64,000 nt of DNA from Aureococcus anophagefferens. Its lineage: Eukaryota; Sar; Pelagophyceae; Pelagomonadales; Pelagomonadaceae. Below the pieces are notes generated by a model, which worked only from the letters and a program-made list of their open reading frames with translations, did not search any database and was not told where the DNA came from. The position numbers were made by a program, and so were the translations under genes. Positions 48,133 through 56,830 of the stretch are shown here, piece after piece. The stretch lies in assembly GCF_000186865.1 (NCBI RefSeq), contig NW_008705561.1:3345096-3409095 (forward strand), written 5' to 3'. Position 1 is the first letter of the stretch, and each line of letters opens with the position of its first letter.

Positions 48133-49008
48133 TTACGCCTTCTTCCGGCCGAAGGACGGCCGGTGCCTCGAGAGGGACGCGCCGAGGGACGAGAGGCGCG
48201 ACTTGCGCTTCGGCTTCGCGGCGACGACGGCGTCCGCGTACTCGGCTCGGGGGAAGTCGTACGCGGCCGCGGCCTCCTCGAGGCAGACGCGCACGGGCTC
48301 GCCCTTGGGCAGCCGCTGGACGCAGCTCAGCGGCGACTCGCCGTTGACGTTCCGCTCCGTGAGCATGCGCTGGCGGACGTCGCCCTCGGAGGCGTAGGAG
48401 AGGATGAGCGCGATCGAGAGCGGGTCGCGCAGGGAGAGGGCGTAGAGCAGCACGTTGGAGCCGTCGAGCGTCGACGCCTTCTCGAGGTCGTCGAGCTCGA
48501 AGTACTTGAGCCGCTTGTTGAAGTCCGCCTCGTCGTCGCGGCCGCCGAGGGGCATGAGCTCGAGGAGCTCGGGGCACCACTCGACGCCGCTCGGCAGCTC
48601 GGGGATGCTCACGATCGGCCGGCGCTCCCGCGCGGCCTCGAGCTCGGGCTTCGCCGGGTCGCTCGGCCGCCGCGGGCTCGCGGCCTTGGCGGCGCCGCCG
48701 TGGGCCGCCTTCGCGGGGCCGCCCGCGGCGTGGCCGCCGGAGGTCCGCTTGCCTTTGGGTCCCGAGCTCCGGCGCCGGGCGTGGGCAACCGGGTGGTGGG
48801 GCGCCCGCTTCTTCCCCTTCGGGCTGTGCTGCGACTCGTGGTTGCAACAAAAAATATATTCGTAATTGTGCGACGCGCCGGCGTCCTCCGACCATTCCCG
48901 GGCCGATCCCTCGGCGTCGACGTCGACGGCGTGCCTCGTCGGATAATCGTCAGGCTCATCGCTGGGGTCCGCGAAACAGTTTCCGAAGTCCCAATGGAAG
49001 GCGGCCAT
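48133..49008 (-). CDS. ankyrin-like hypothetical protein
   Basis: 291 aa, no intron. N-terminal acidic/aromatic region with FCCNHESQHS, a basic low-complexity linker (GKKRAPHH, RRRSSGPKGKR, SPRRPS), then a folded C-terminal half. In it, DGSNVLLYALSLRDPLSIAL, LSYASEGDVRQRMLTERNVN and GESPLSCVQRLPKGEPVRVC follow an ankyrin-like helix-loop-helix rhythm (GxSPL/LLxxA) without being canonical. The basic tail KPKRKSRLSSLGASLSRHRP follows. Function unknown; a scaffold role is a guess. Divergent from the tubby-like gene, start codons 95 bp apart, probably sharing a promoter. Confidence 0.6.
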   Translation of the reverse strand: MAAFHWDFGNCFADPSDEPDDYPTRHAVDVDAEGSAREWSEDAGASHNYEYIFCCNHESQHSPKGKKRAPHHPVAHARRRSSGPKGKRTSGGHAAGGPAKAAHGGAAKAASPRRPSDPAKPELEAARERRPIVSIPELPSGVEWCPELLELMPLGGRDDEADFNKRLKYFELDDLEKASTLDGSNVLLYALSLRDPLSIALILSYASEGDVRQRMLTERNVNGESPLSCVQRLPKGEPVRVCLEEAAAAYDFPRAEYADAVVAAKPKRKSRLSSLGASLSRHRPSFGRKKA

Positions 49009-49103
49009 GCTTCAGCCTTGTTTGAGGTTGGGGCAGCTTCTTGAAATTCTTGAACCTTAAATTCGGCTTATGAAACGGGTTTGCCCTCGCAGATGGTAGC
49101 AAC

Positions 49104-50333
49104 ATGCGGATCGAGGAAAAGAGCAACATGCGGATCGAGGAAAAGAGCCGCGGCCGCTTCCAGAACATCGACGTCGACGAGAACCGCGTCGCGTACACCT
49201 TCGTCTCGCCGCCGAAGCTCGCCCGCCGCTGCGAGCTCCGCATCGACGCAAATCTGTCGCCGGAGGCGCTCATCGAACGGTTGAGCTTCGTGCACGGCCT
49301 CGACGGCGCCGCCGACGACGGCGCGCCGCCGCCGCGGCCGCCCGGCGGCGACGGCGCGGCCGGCCCGTCGGCCCCGCCGCCCCCGCCGCGAGCCGTCGTC
49401 GACGACGACGAGGCGACGCCGCCCGAGGGACGCGACGACGAGACGCCGCCCGTCGACGACGACGAGGCGCGCGTCGAACGCTTCGACGAGACGCCGCCCG
49501 TCGACGACGACGAGGCGCGCGTCGAACGCTTCGACGAGGCGCCGACCGCCGACGACGACGAGGCGCGCGTCGAACGCTTCGACGAGACGCCGACCGCCGA
49601 CGCGAGAGGACCGCCGCGCCGCGGCGCCGAAGCCGAGGGCGAGGCGCGCGCCGGCGTCGCGCGGTGCCAGGCCGCGTGGCGCGGCTTCGTCGCGCGGTCG
49701 CGGCGGCGGCGGCGGGCCGTGCGGCGCCTCGTCTTCGACGGCCTCTTCCGGCGGCCGCTGCGCCCGGCCGACGGCCCGGCGCCGGGCTTCCTGCTCTGCC
49801 GGCTGGCGCGCGTGCGCGCCGCGGCGGCGACGCGCTTCGAGCTCCGCCTCGAGGGCGCGGCGCGCCCCGTGCTCGTCGCGCGGCGCGGCGCGGGCTCCGG
49901 CGCGTTCGCCATCTTCGACGCGGCCGGGGGCCTCGCGGCGACGGTCGCCGGGCTGCCCTGGCCCGGCGCGGGCCGCGCGGCGGCGCTGCGCGACGCGACC
50001 GACGCGCTCCTCGCGACGCTGGGCCGGCCGCGGCGCGCGGCGCCGGGCTGGCGGCGGCGGCCGCGGGAGCTCGTCGGCGTCGCCGCGCGCGTCGACGGCG
50101 CGCGCGCCGCGCGCCTCGAGCAGCGCCGACCCGAGGCCGGGGGCGACGGGTCCTTCTCGCTCGCGTTCTACGGCGGCCGGTGCGGCCTCGCGAGCTCGAA
50201 GAACTTCGTCCTCGAGTCGCGGGGCCGGCCCGCGCTCCAGCTGGGCAAGGTGGGCCGGGACGCGTTCGTCCTCGACTTCGACCTGCCGCCGGTCGTCGCG
50301 CTGGGCCTCGCGCTCGCCCACGCGTTCGCCTAG
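49104..50333 (+). CDS. tubby-like protein with IQ motif
   Basis: A 409-aa single-exon protein. The C-terminal ~190 residues are a tubby beta-barrel: FLLCRLARVRAAAATRFELR, FSLAFYGGRCGLASSKNFVL (tubby has GR...S.KNFQL), LGKVGRDAFVLDFDLPP and the closing LGLALAHAFA. Tubby domains bind phosphoinositides and deliver cargo to cilia or the plasma membrane. Just before it, [20 protein letters not shown] is an IQ-type calmodulin site. The N-terminus duplicates MRIEEKSN/MRIEEKSR (21-bp repeat), and residues ~115-165 are a 48-bp tandem repeat, DETPPVDDDEARVERF, in three to four copies. The domain is shorter than animal tubby, so assignment rests on the C-terminal signature. Confidence 0.78.
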   Translation: MRIEEKSNMRIEEKSRGRFQNIDVDENRVAYTFVSPPKLARRCELRIDANLSPEALIERLSFVHGLDGAADDGAPPPRPPGGDGAAGPSAPPPPPRAVVDDDEATPPEGRDDETPPVDDDEARVERFDETPPVDDDEARVERFDEAPTADDDEARVERFDETPTADARGPPRRGAEAEGEARAGVARCQAAWRGFVARSRRRRRAVRRLVFDGLFRRPLRPADGPAPGFLLCRLARVRAAAATRFELRLEGAARPVLVARRGAGSGAFAIFDAAGGLAATVAGLPWPGAGRAAALRDATDALLATLGRPRRAAPGWRRRPRELVGVAARVDGARAARLEQRRPEAGGDGSFSLAFYGGRCGLASSKNFVLESRGRPALQLGKVGRDAFVLDFDLPPVVALGLALAHAFA

Positions 50334-50341
50334 GCCACCGC

Positions 50342-51275
50342 TTACGACGCCGGCGGCGACGGCCGCCGCCACGGGAGGAACTCCCGGCCGCCGCCCTCGT
50401 CCGCGGCCTCGTACGCGAGGTCGACGGCGGCCTTCGCCGGCGCGGTCGGCGGCGCGGGCCGGTCCGCCGGCGGCGGCGGCCGCGTCGCGCGCGGCGACGG
50501 CACGCGGCTGGGCTCGTCGCGCTCGTCGAGCGACCTGGGCAGCAAAAGGGTGCGAAATTCCCAACTTCAAAGGCTCCTCTCTCGGCCGTTTTCCACTCGT
50601 TTCGGCTGATTTTTGGACGAGCGATCATCTCTCGGAACGGTCTCGAAGCGTGGATGCTTTCCCCAGAACGCGCGCGCGCGGAACACTCACGTTGAAGCGA
50701 CGTTGAATCACCCTTGTCCTGCCCTGCGAGCGACGGCCACGGCGCGCCCGGCCGCGACCTGCGCGGGTTCCGCGTCCGCGACCCGACTTCTACGCGCGCG
50801 CCGCCGGACGGTCCGGACCAGACGCTTCGGCCGCGCTTCGAGGCCTCGACGAGAGAACGCGACCCGTCCAACCATCGGCCCGATCGACGTCGACCGAGCG
50901 TCGAACGTCCGGCGACCCGACCGAACCGAACCGCGCGGGCCGCGACGACACGCGGTAGAGGTCGACGGTCGCCCGGCCGTCGCGCGGCGGCGGCGGCTCC
51001 CGCGGCGGCGGCGGCGGCGGCTCCTCGCCGCCCCGACCGAGCTCGGCCAGGCGCGCGTAGCGCCGCTGCAGCGGCGGCCCCCGGTCGTCGTCGACGTCGA
51101 AGCTGAGGGCCTTCTCGCGGGAGGGGCTCCCGCCGACCTTGAAGTCGCGCGCCACGGGGGACCGCGGGTCCTCGCCGGCGCAGACGTCCTCGTCGACGTC
51201 GTCGACGTCGAAGGAGCAGCTCGTCGGCCGCGTCGCGCGCGGCGGCGGCGGCGGCGGCGGCGGCGGGGCGCTCAT
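50342..51275 (-). CDS. proline-rich hypothetical protein with a 24-nt microexon
   Basis: A 180-aa protein from three exons: 51275-50950, 50758-50735 (24 nt) and 50534-50342, which join without frameshift. The N-terminus is a Pro run (MSAPPPPPPPPPRATRPTSC), then repeated SFDVDD segments (CSFDVDDVDEDV, LSFDVDDDRGPP) in acidic surroundings. Pro/Arg-rich linkers follow, and a short conserved-looking end VDLAYEAADEGGGREFLPW. No domain recognised. It is notable because two introners of different families flank the microexon. Convergent with the tubby-like gene, stop codons 8 bp apart. Confidence 0.6.
50535..50734 (-). mobile_element. family A introner (200 bp intron), reversed
   Basis: Perfect duplication GTCGCTCG in gene sense (50727-50734 and 50527-50534). 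GT donor, TGCTGCCCAG acceptor. Reversed orientation relative to the gene. Confidence 0.93.
50759..50949 (-). mobile_element. GC-enriched family B introner (191 bp intron)
   Basis: The plus-strand order GCGACCCGACTTCTACGCGC, GAGGCCTCGACGAGAGAACG, CGACCCGTCCAACCATCGGCC follows family B with most A/T changed to G/C. GT donor, CGCGCAG acceptor; duplications GTCGTCGC/GTCGCGGC (5 of 8). Old copy next to a young family A copy. Confidence 0.7.
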
Positions 51276-51502
51276 GGCTCCGCCGCTCGTCGAGGCGGGC
51301 CCTCGGCGGAGGGTCCGCGCCGCGCGCCCGCGAGGTGCTCCCCCGGCGGGTCCTTCACACCACTCCGGGGACGATACGCCGACAACCTCTCCGGAAGCTC
51401 TCCATCGACGGGCCGGGGCTGCTGCTACAGTGCAGGCCAACATCAACTTTTCAGACGCATCAAATTATGTCCGCGCTCAGCCCGGCCTAGGCCGCGCCAG
51501 CC

Positions 51503-52651
51503 ATGCTGGCCGAGGTGGCGTGGACGCGGGCGGCGCCGCCGGCGCTGCTCACGGACGCGTCGGGCATGGTGCTCTGGCTCTGGTACGAGGTCGCCGTCGG
51601 CATGAGCGTCGTCGTCGTCGTGCTGAGCGCCTACCTCGCGGCGCGGCGGGCGCCGCTCGTCGGCGGGGCCGCCGCGGGCCTCGGCCTCGTGACGCTCGCG
51701 CTGGCGCGGACGGCGTACTCGTACCGCTTCACGGCGGGCTGGGTCGACGTCGACGACGGCGGCTGGGAGGCGCTCCGCCGCGAGGCCCAAGCGGAGCGCG
51801 ACGGCGCCGAGGCCGAGGACGCGCGGGACCTCGGCGGCGACGCGCCGGACGAGGCGGAGATCGCCGCGGCGCGCCGCGAGTCGTTCAAGGAGCACGCGTC
51901 GCGGCTCGCCGGCCTCGCGGCGTGCGCCGCGGCCGCGAGCTTCGGCCTGATCGCGTGCGCGGGCGCCGCGGCGGCCGGCCGCGCGTCGGGCGCGGCGCTC
52001 CTGCACGCCGCGGCCTGCGCGCTGCTCGGGGCCGCCGCCGCGACGCTGCCCCTCTTCGCGCACGGCGACCGCTGCGCGGCCGCGCTCGCGGCCGCGGGCG
52101 CCGCGCCCGCGGCCGTCGAGGTCTTCCGTTTGGCCTTCTACGCGGCGCTGCTGCCCTGGGCCGCCTGCGCGGGGCTCACGTTCGCGGCCACGGCCGCGGC
52201 GCGGTGCTGCCGGGCCGCGGACGCCGCGCTGCCCGTCGACGCGCGCCGCGCGGCCTACGCGTGCCGCCGGCGCCTCGAGGCCGTCGCGCGCGCGCGCGCG
52301 CCCGACGCCGACCGGCGGCGCTTCGAGGGCGACGCGGAGCCGGCGCCCGACGACGCCTTCGAGCCACCGGGCCCCGCGGCCGGCGACATCGAGGCCTACC
52401 TCGGCGCGTCGCTCCACGAGGCCGGCGACGCCGCGGAGCCGCCGCCGCGGCCGGAGTACGCGCGCGAGTCGCCCGGCTCCGGCTCCGACGCGTCCCTTGG
52501 CGGCCTCAGCGACGACTTCGACGACTTCGAGGACCGCGACTCCGGCGACCAGTACGACGACGACTTCCTCCCGCCGCCCCACGTCCTCTACGGCGCCGCG
52601 GCCGAGGCGGAGACCGTCTCCGCGGAGCGCAGGTTCGCGGCGCCGCCTTAA
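51503..52651 (+). CDS. multipass membrane protein, unknown family
   Basis: A 382-aa single-exon protein. About five hydrophobic segments: LWLWYEVAVGMSVVVVVLSA, VGGAAAGLGLVTLALA, LAACAAAASFGLIACAGAAA, ALLHAAACALLGAAAATLPL and FYAALLPWAACAGLTFAATA. An acidic loop after the second one (AEAEDARDLGGDAPDEAEI) and a long disordered, acidic C-terminal tail (SDDFDDFEDRDSGDQYDDDF) face the same side. Membrane location is uncertain; no transporter or receptor motif recognised. ATG 51503 begins right before the first hydrophobic segment. Confidence 0.6.
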   Translation: MLAEVAWTRAAPPALLTDASGMVLWLWYEVAVGMSVVVVVLSAYLAARRAPLVGGAAAGLGLVTLALARTAYSYRFTAGWVDVDDGGWEALRREAQAERDGAEAEDARDLGGDAPDEAEIAAARRESFKEHASRLAGLAACAAAASFGLIACAGAAAAGRASGAALLHAAACALLGAAAATLPLFAHGDRCAAALAAAGAAPAAVEVFRLAFYAALLPWAACAGLTFAATAAARCCRAADAALPVDARRAAYACRRRLEAVARARAPDADRRRFEGDAEPAPDDAFEPPGPAAGDIEAYLGASLHEAGDAAEPPPRPEYARESPGSGSDASLGGLSDDFDDFEDRDSGDQYDDDFLPPPHVLYGAAAEAETVSAERRFAAPP

Positions 52652-52688
52652 GGGTCGCACCTTCGCTTTCCGGTCCGAGGGGGCGTCC

Positions 52689-54785
52689 TCAGATCTCCGC
52701 GTCCGCCTTGCTTTCCTCGTCCGCGATCTTCGCCAGCTCGAGCTTGTCGACCTTGGCGGGCTCCGCGGCGCCGGTCGCGGTCCGCGCCCGCGCCCACGCG
52801 CAGGCGCCGGCGACGGCGGCGAGGAGGAGAGCCGCGCCGAGCGCGGCGGCGACGACGGCGACGAGGGGGAGGCCGCCGCCGCCGCTCCTCTTCGACGAGG
52901 CGCCCGCCGTCGGCGCGGCCGCCGGCGCGGCCGTCGGGCCCGGCGCGGGCGGCTCGTAGCAGGCGCCCGCGGGGTGCGTGAGGTTGACGGAGATCTTCCC
53001 GCGGTACTCGTGCATGCCGCGCGCCTTGAAGAGCGGGTCCGACGCGACGTTCGAGTCCTTGGACGTCGCCCAGATGAGGTCGACGCACTTGGTCGGGTCG
53101 ACGGTCTCGTTGGCGTGGAAGACGGACCCGAGCGTGTAGGTCGCCGCGGTGTAGCACGCGCCCTCGGCGACGTCGAGCGCCGCGTCGCGCAGCGCCGCGC
53201 CCGAGGAGCTGCCGTACCAGTTGCGGAAGGAGCTCGAGGTCTCGCCGATGACGTACGTGTCGACCTCCTCGAGGCCCGCGGTCGCCGCGTCGGGGATGGC
53301 CATGACGATGGACGCGCCGTTCATGCCGTTGTGCTTGCCTCCCGGGTTCTCGAGGCCGACGGCCATCCAGCCGACGCGGCCGTCGACGACCTGCTTGAAG
53401 GTCACGGCGTCGCCGGCCACGGTCCAGGACAGCGAGCCCACGGTCTTGGGCACGAAGTAGGACTGCTCCCAGGCGCGGCCGCCGTAGACGAGGTCCACGG
53501 TGCCGTCGAAGGCCTCCGCCGCCGCCGCGACGGCGTCCGCGAAGCCGGCGCCGCAGTCGCCCTCGTCCGCGGGCGCGATGGACGGGAAGGCCGTCGCCTC
53601 GTGCGTGTAGGACGTGCACTGCGGGTAGTAGTCGCCGTGCTGCGCGCCGTCGCTCGGCTGGCGGAAGATGTCCGTGCAGTTGACGCGCGCGTAGCCCTGG
53701 TCCGCGCAGATGGCCTCGGAGACGGCCTCGCCGTCGTGGTTCACCAGGGGCATGCAGCGGTACCAGCAGTAGAGCTCGTCGCCGGCGCACTGGGCCGTCG
53801 ACGCGAGCTCGCGGCGCACGGTCGTCTCCGCGCCGCCGGAGCAGCCGACGACGCCCGCGAGGTCGCCCGCGCCGCCGAGCCGGAGCCGGTCGCGGACCTC
53901 GCCGAAGGTCGCGGCGCCGCCGTGGAGCGGGCTCAGCGCGTCCCGGGGCGGCAGGACCATCAGGCCGTACCAGGACCGGTCCAGGCCGTCGAACATGGTC
54001 AACGCGTGCGGCGCCGCGCGGAGACCGAGCGCCGCGTCGTTGACGTACTGGTCGACGCCGTCGCCGAGCATGAAGTAGACGCAGTCGTCGCAGCCGTCGA
54101 GGTCCACGTCGGCGACGCTGCCGTCGCGGAGCTCGACGGAGAAGACGCCGCCGGGCGCGTCCTCGCCGACCGTGAGCGACGGCGTGAACGCGATGAAGAG
54201 GCCCTGGTCGACGTGGTGGTCGACGGCGGGCGCCGCGGCCTCGTCGGAGCCCGTGTCGCCCTCGCGGCGGTAGCTGTGGAAGTGCTCGAGGTGGTCGCCG
54301 CGCGCGACGACGTCGCCGACGGTCTCGTAGGTGGCCTCGCGGCCGGCGAGCAGCGGGCGGCGGTGTTCGCCGACGAGGCCGTCCAAGCGACCGCCAAAGG
54401 CGAGCGCCGTCTGGAAGACGGCGTCGCGCAGCGGCTCCGCCGAGACGTCCAGGGCCGCGCAGGACGTGTCAAGCGGCTGCAGGCCGTCCCTGGAGATGGA
54501 ACCGGCAATGGATTTTCTCACCGTTCCGTCGGCCAGCTCGATTCCCTCCTTGTTCTTCTCGGCGCACTTGTGCGAGTCCAGCAAGGCGCGTCGGCGAATG
54601 TGGCCGAGGCCGGGCACTTCGACGGCGAGCAGGCCGACTTCCATCAGCGGATCGCTGAAGGCGAGCGTGTCCGCAGGGCCACGTTGCGTCGCCGACAACA
54701 TCTCGACGTGCAGCTTGCGCGGCGTGTACGTCAAACTGCTGCATGTCGTTGTAGAGACGATGAGAGCAATGATGATGGAAGACAT
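52689..54785 (-). CDS. DOMON-domain type I membrane protein
   Basis: A 698-aa single-exon protein. Signal peptide at MSSIIIALIVSTTTCSSLTY, long extracellular region, then TM segment LPLVAVVAAALGAALLLAAV near the C-terminus with a short charged tail. The region about residues 440-600 is a DOMON beta-sandwich (SLSWTVAGDAVTFKQVVDGR, VGWMAVGLENPGGKHNGMNG, GASIVMAIPDA, DTYVIGETSSSF), a fold that binds heme or sugars in redox and surface proteins. The N-terminal ~400 residues have paired Cys and HEHFHSY-like histidines (DHLEHFHSYRREG, APAVDHHVDQGLFIAFTPSL), reminiscent of copper-dependent monooxygenase partners, but I cannot name the family. Convergent with 51503, stops 37 bp apart. Confidence 0.72.
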   Translation of the reverse strand: MSSIIIALIVSTTTCSSLTYTPRKLHVEMLSATQRGPADTLAFSDPLMEVGLLAVEVPGLGHIRRRALLDSHKCAEKNKEGIELADGTVRKSIAGSISRDGLQPLDTSCAALDVSAEPLRDAVFQTALAFGGRLDGLVGEHRRPLLAGREATYETVGDVVARGDHLEHFHSYRREGDTGSDEAAAPAVDHHVDQGLFIAFTPSLTVGEDAPGGVFSVELRDGSVADVDLDGCDDCVYFMLGDGVDQYVNDAALGLRAAPHALTMFDGLDRSWYGLMVLPPRDALSPLHGGAATFGEVRDRLRLGGAGDLAGVVGCSGGAETTVRRELASTAQCAGDELYCWYRCMPLVNHDGEAVSEAICADQGYARVNCTDIFRQPSDGAQHGDYYPQCTSYTHEATAFPSIAPADEGDCGAGFADAVAAAAEAFDGTVDLVYGGRAWEQSYFVPKTVGSLSWTVAGDAVTFKQVVDGRVGWMAVGLENPGGKHNGMNGASIVMAIPDAATAGLEEVDTYVIGETSSSFRNWYGSSSGAALRDAALDVAEGACYTAATYTLGSVFHANETVDPTKCVDLIWATSKDSNVASDPLFKARGMHEYRGKISVNLTHPAGACYEPPAPGPTAAPAAAPTAGASSKRSGGGGLPLVAVVAAALGAALLLAAVAGACAWARARTATGAAEPAKVDKLELAKIADEESKADAEI

Positions 54786-54824
54786 GGCTAGTTTGCGTGT
54801 GACTTGCTGATTGCGCGCTGGATG

Positions 54825-54874
54825 NNNNNNNNNNNNNNNNNNNNNNNNNNNNNNNNNNNNNNNNNNNNNNNNNN
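54825..54874. other. assembly gap (50 N) and flanking low-complexity
   Basis: Second 50-N placeholder. The following ~150 bp (54875-55030) is a G/C homopolymer-rich stretch that probably broke the assembly; no gene seen there. Confidence 0.99.
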
Positions 54875-55044
54875 GGCCGGGACCCGCCCCCCCCCCCCCG
54901 GGCCGCCGCCTCCGCGGCCGGACTCGGCTCTAGATGATGGCTCTTAGTCGGCGTCGGCGGGGGGGGTGGCGGGTGGCGGGTGCGTTTGGGGTCCTGGCGC
55001 CGGGGCGGGGGCGGCGCGCGCGCCGCCCCCCGGGTCTTGTCCGA

Positions 55045-56396
55045 CTAGGGCGAGAGGCCGCGGTTGCGGAGCTCGTCGAGCGCGGACTGGCAGCCCGCGT
55101 TGGCCGCGGCCATGAAGTACTCGAGGGCGCGGGCGTCGTCCTTGGGCACGCCGCGGCCCTCCTTGTAGAGCGTCCCGAGCCACGACATCGCGTCCGGGTC
55201 GCCGGACTCGGCGGCCGCCGTGTACCATCGCGCGGCCTCGGCGTCGTCGGGCGCGACGCCGCAGCGGCCGTCCTGGTAGCAGAGGCCGAGCCAGTTCTGG
55301 ACGTCCGGGTCGCCCTGCTCCGCCGCGCGGACGAACCAGTCGACGGCCGCGCGCTCGTCCTTGGGGACGCCCTTGCCCTTCATGAGCATGAGGCCGAAGT
55401 TCGACTGGGCCTGGACGACGCCGGCCTCGGCGGCCTTGCGGTACCAGTCCGCCGCCGTCGCCTCCTGCTCGTCGACGACGCAGTGGCCCTCCTCGATCAT
55501 GCCCGCGAGCAAATTCATCGCGACGGGGTCGCCGGCCATCGCCGCCTTCCGGAAGTGCGCGATGGCCGCGCCTGGGCAAAAGGGTGATTCAACGTCGCTT
55601 CAATGTGAGTGTTCCGCGCGCGCGCGTTCCGGAAAAAGCATCTACGCTTCGAGACCGTTCCGAGAGATGATCGCTCGTCCAAAAATCAGCCGAAACGAGT
55701 GGAAAACGGCCGAGATATGAGCCTTTGAAGTTGGGCATGTCGCTCTCTTTTGCTGCCCTGGGCCGCGCCCTGGTTCATCTCCTGGCCGATGCCCGCGTTG
55801 AGGAGGAGGCCCAGCGCCAATTTCGCCGACGCGTCGCCGGCGTCGGCGAGGTGCTGGAGGCCCAGCGAGTCGACGGACCGCATCGCCCACATCGTCGCCT
55901 CGAGCTCCGTGGACCGGCCCGCGTTGCGGCAGCCCTTGCCCTCCATGAGGCAGCTCGCGAGGTGGGCCGCGGCCATGGGGTGCTTGAGCTCCGCGCCGCG
56001 CTTCAGGTAGGCGACGGCCTCGTGGTAGTTGACGCCCTCGCCGTAGCCGTAGAGCCAGCGGCAGCCCTCGGCGAACGCGCGGCCCCCGTCGGACTCGCGC
56101 GCGGCGGCGCCGGAGACGCGCACGCCGGAGGTCTGGTCCTCGAGGAGGGGCGCGGACAGGGCGCTGCTGCTGAAGACGGAGCCGCCGAGCTTCGCGCGCT
56201 CCTCCTTGACGCACTGCTTGAACTTGAACTCGCTGCCCTCCTTCATGCCCACCTTGCGCACGAGGCCGTCGAGCGCGTCCTCGTTGAGGGACACGAGGCC
56301 GTCCCAGTCCCACTCGTCCTCCTCGAACTTCTTGGCGTAGGTCTCGGCGTTGATGATGCCCAGGGCCGTCAGCCGCGACTCGAGGGTGCTGTTCAT
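55045..56396 (-). CDS. SAM-domain / Sel1-repeat protein
   Basis: A 384-aa protein, exons 56396-55769 and 55571-55045. The N-terminal ~65 residues resemble a sterile alpha motif (LTALGIINAETYAKKFEEDE, LNEDALDGLVRKVGMKEGSE). Next are Sel1-like repeats, at least five (AEGCRWLYGYGEGVNYHEAV, AIAHFRKAAMAGDPVAMNLL, AADWYRKAAEAGVVQAQSNF, AVDWFVRAAEQGDPDVQNWL, AARWYTAAAESGDPDAMSWL, ALEYFMAAANAGCQSALDEL), each ~36 aa with the G-x-G and A-x-x-W/Y pattern. Such proteins act as adaptors in ER-associated degradation or signalling. The family A introner sits exactly within one repeat. Repeat-rich C-terminus lacks a TM segment, so it is soluble. Confidence 0.8.
55572..55768 (-). mobile_element. family A introner (197 bp intron)
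   Basis: Perfect duplication GCGCGGCC in gene sense (55761-55768 and 55564-55571). GC donor; acceptor TTTTGCCCAG, where a 3-bp TGC has been lost from the terminus. Forward orientation. Removal gives NQGAAIAHFRKAA, a proper Sel1 repeat. Confidence 0.94.
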
Positions 56397-56830
56397 GGCT
56401 CCGCGCGCGGGCCGCGGCGGCGGCGACCGCGGCGGGGACCTTCGCGGTCGCGGCGCCTCGCAGCACCGGCTGACCGCGGCGCGACCGGGGCGCGACGGAG
56501 CGCGGCCGGCGACGTCGGGGAGAGCAGCCCCAACAGAGAGCGCCTCTGATAGCGCTGCGGGGAAGCCCTGCGAGGATACTTAATGTTTGCCGTGCTTTTA
56601 TCTCAGTGACGAGTCTCGCTGAATGGACTTCAAACGCGACCACCTCAGAAACATCACCCCGGAAAACGAGTGGCTCCGTTCTTGGGCCGGACGTCGCGCG
56701 CGCGGCCGCGGCGTCGGTTCGCCGCGCGCGCCGCCACGACCCCGAGGTTGAGCGACCTCCTCCCCCCGCGCGCTCGCCCGTCGTCATCTAGGATGGGATG
56801 GATCGTTTTTTACGAGGTCCCCGCGGGCGG
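56397..56830. other. intergenic, no gene seen
   Basis: Spacer between the SAM-Sel1 start and the 3' end of the next minus-strand gene. The left half is GC-rich, then a less GC-rich stretch (56540-56660). No recognisable features. Confidence 0.4.
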
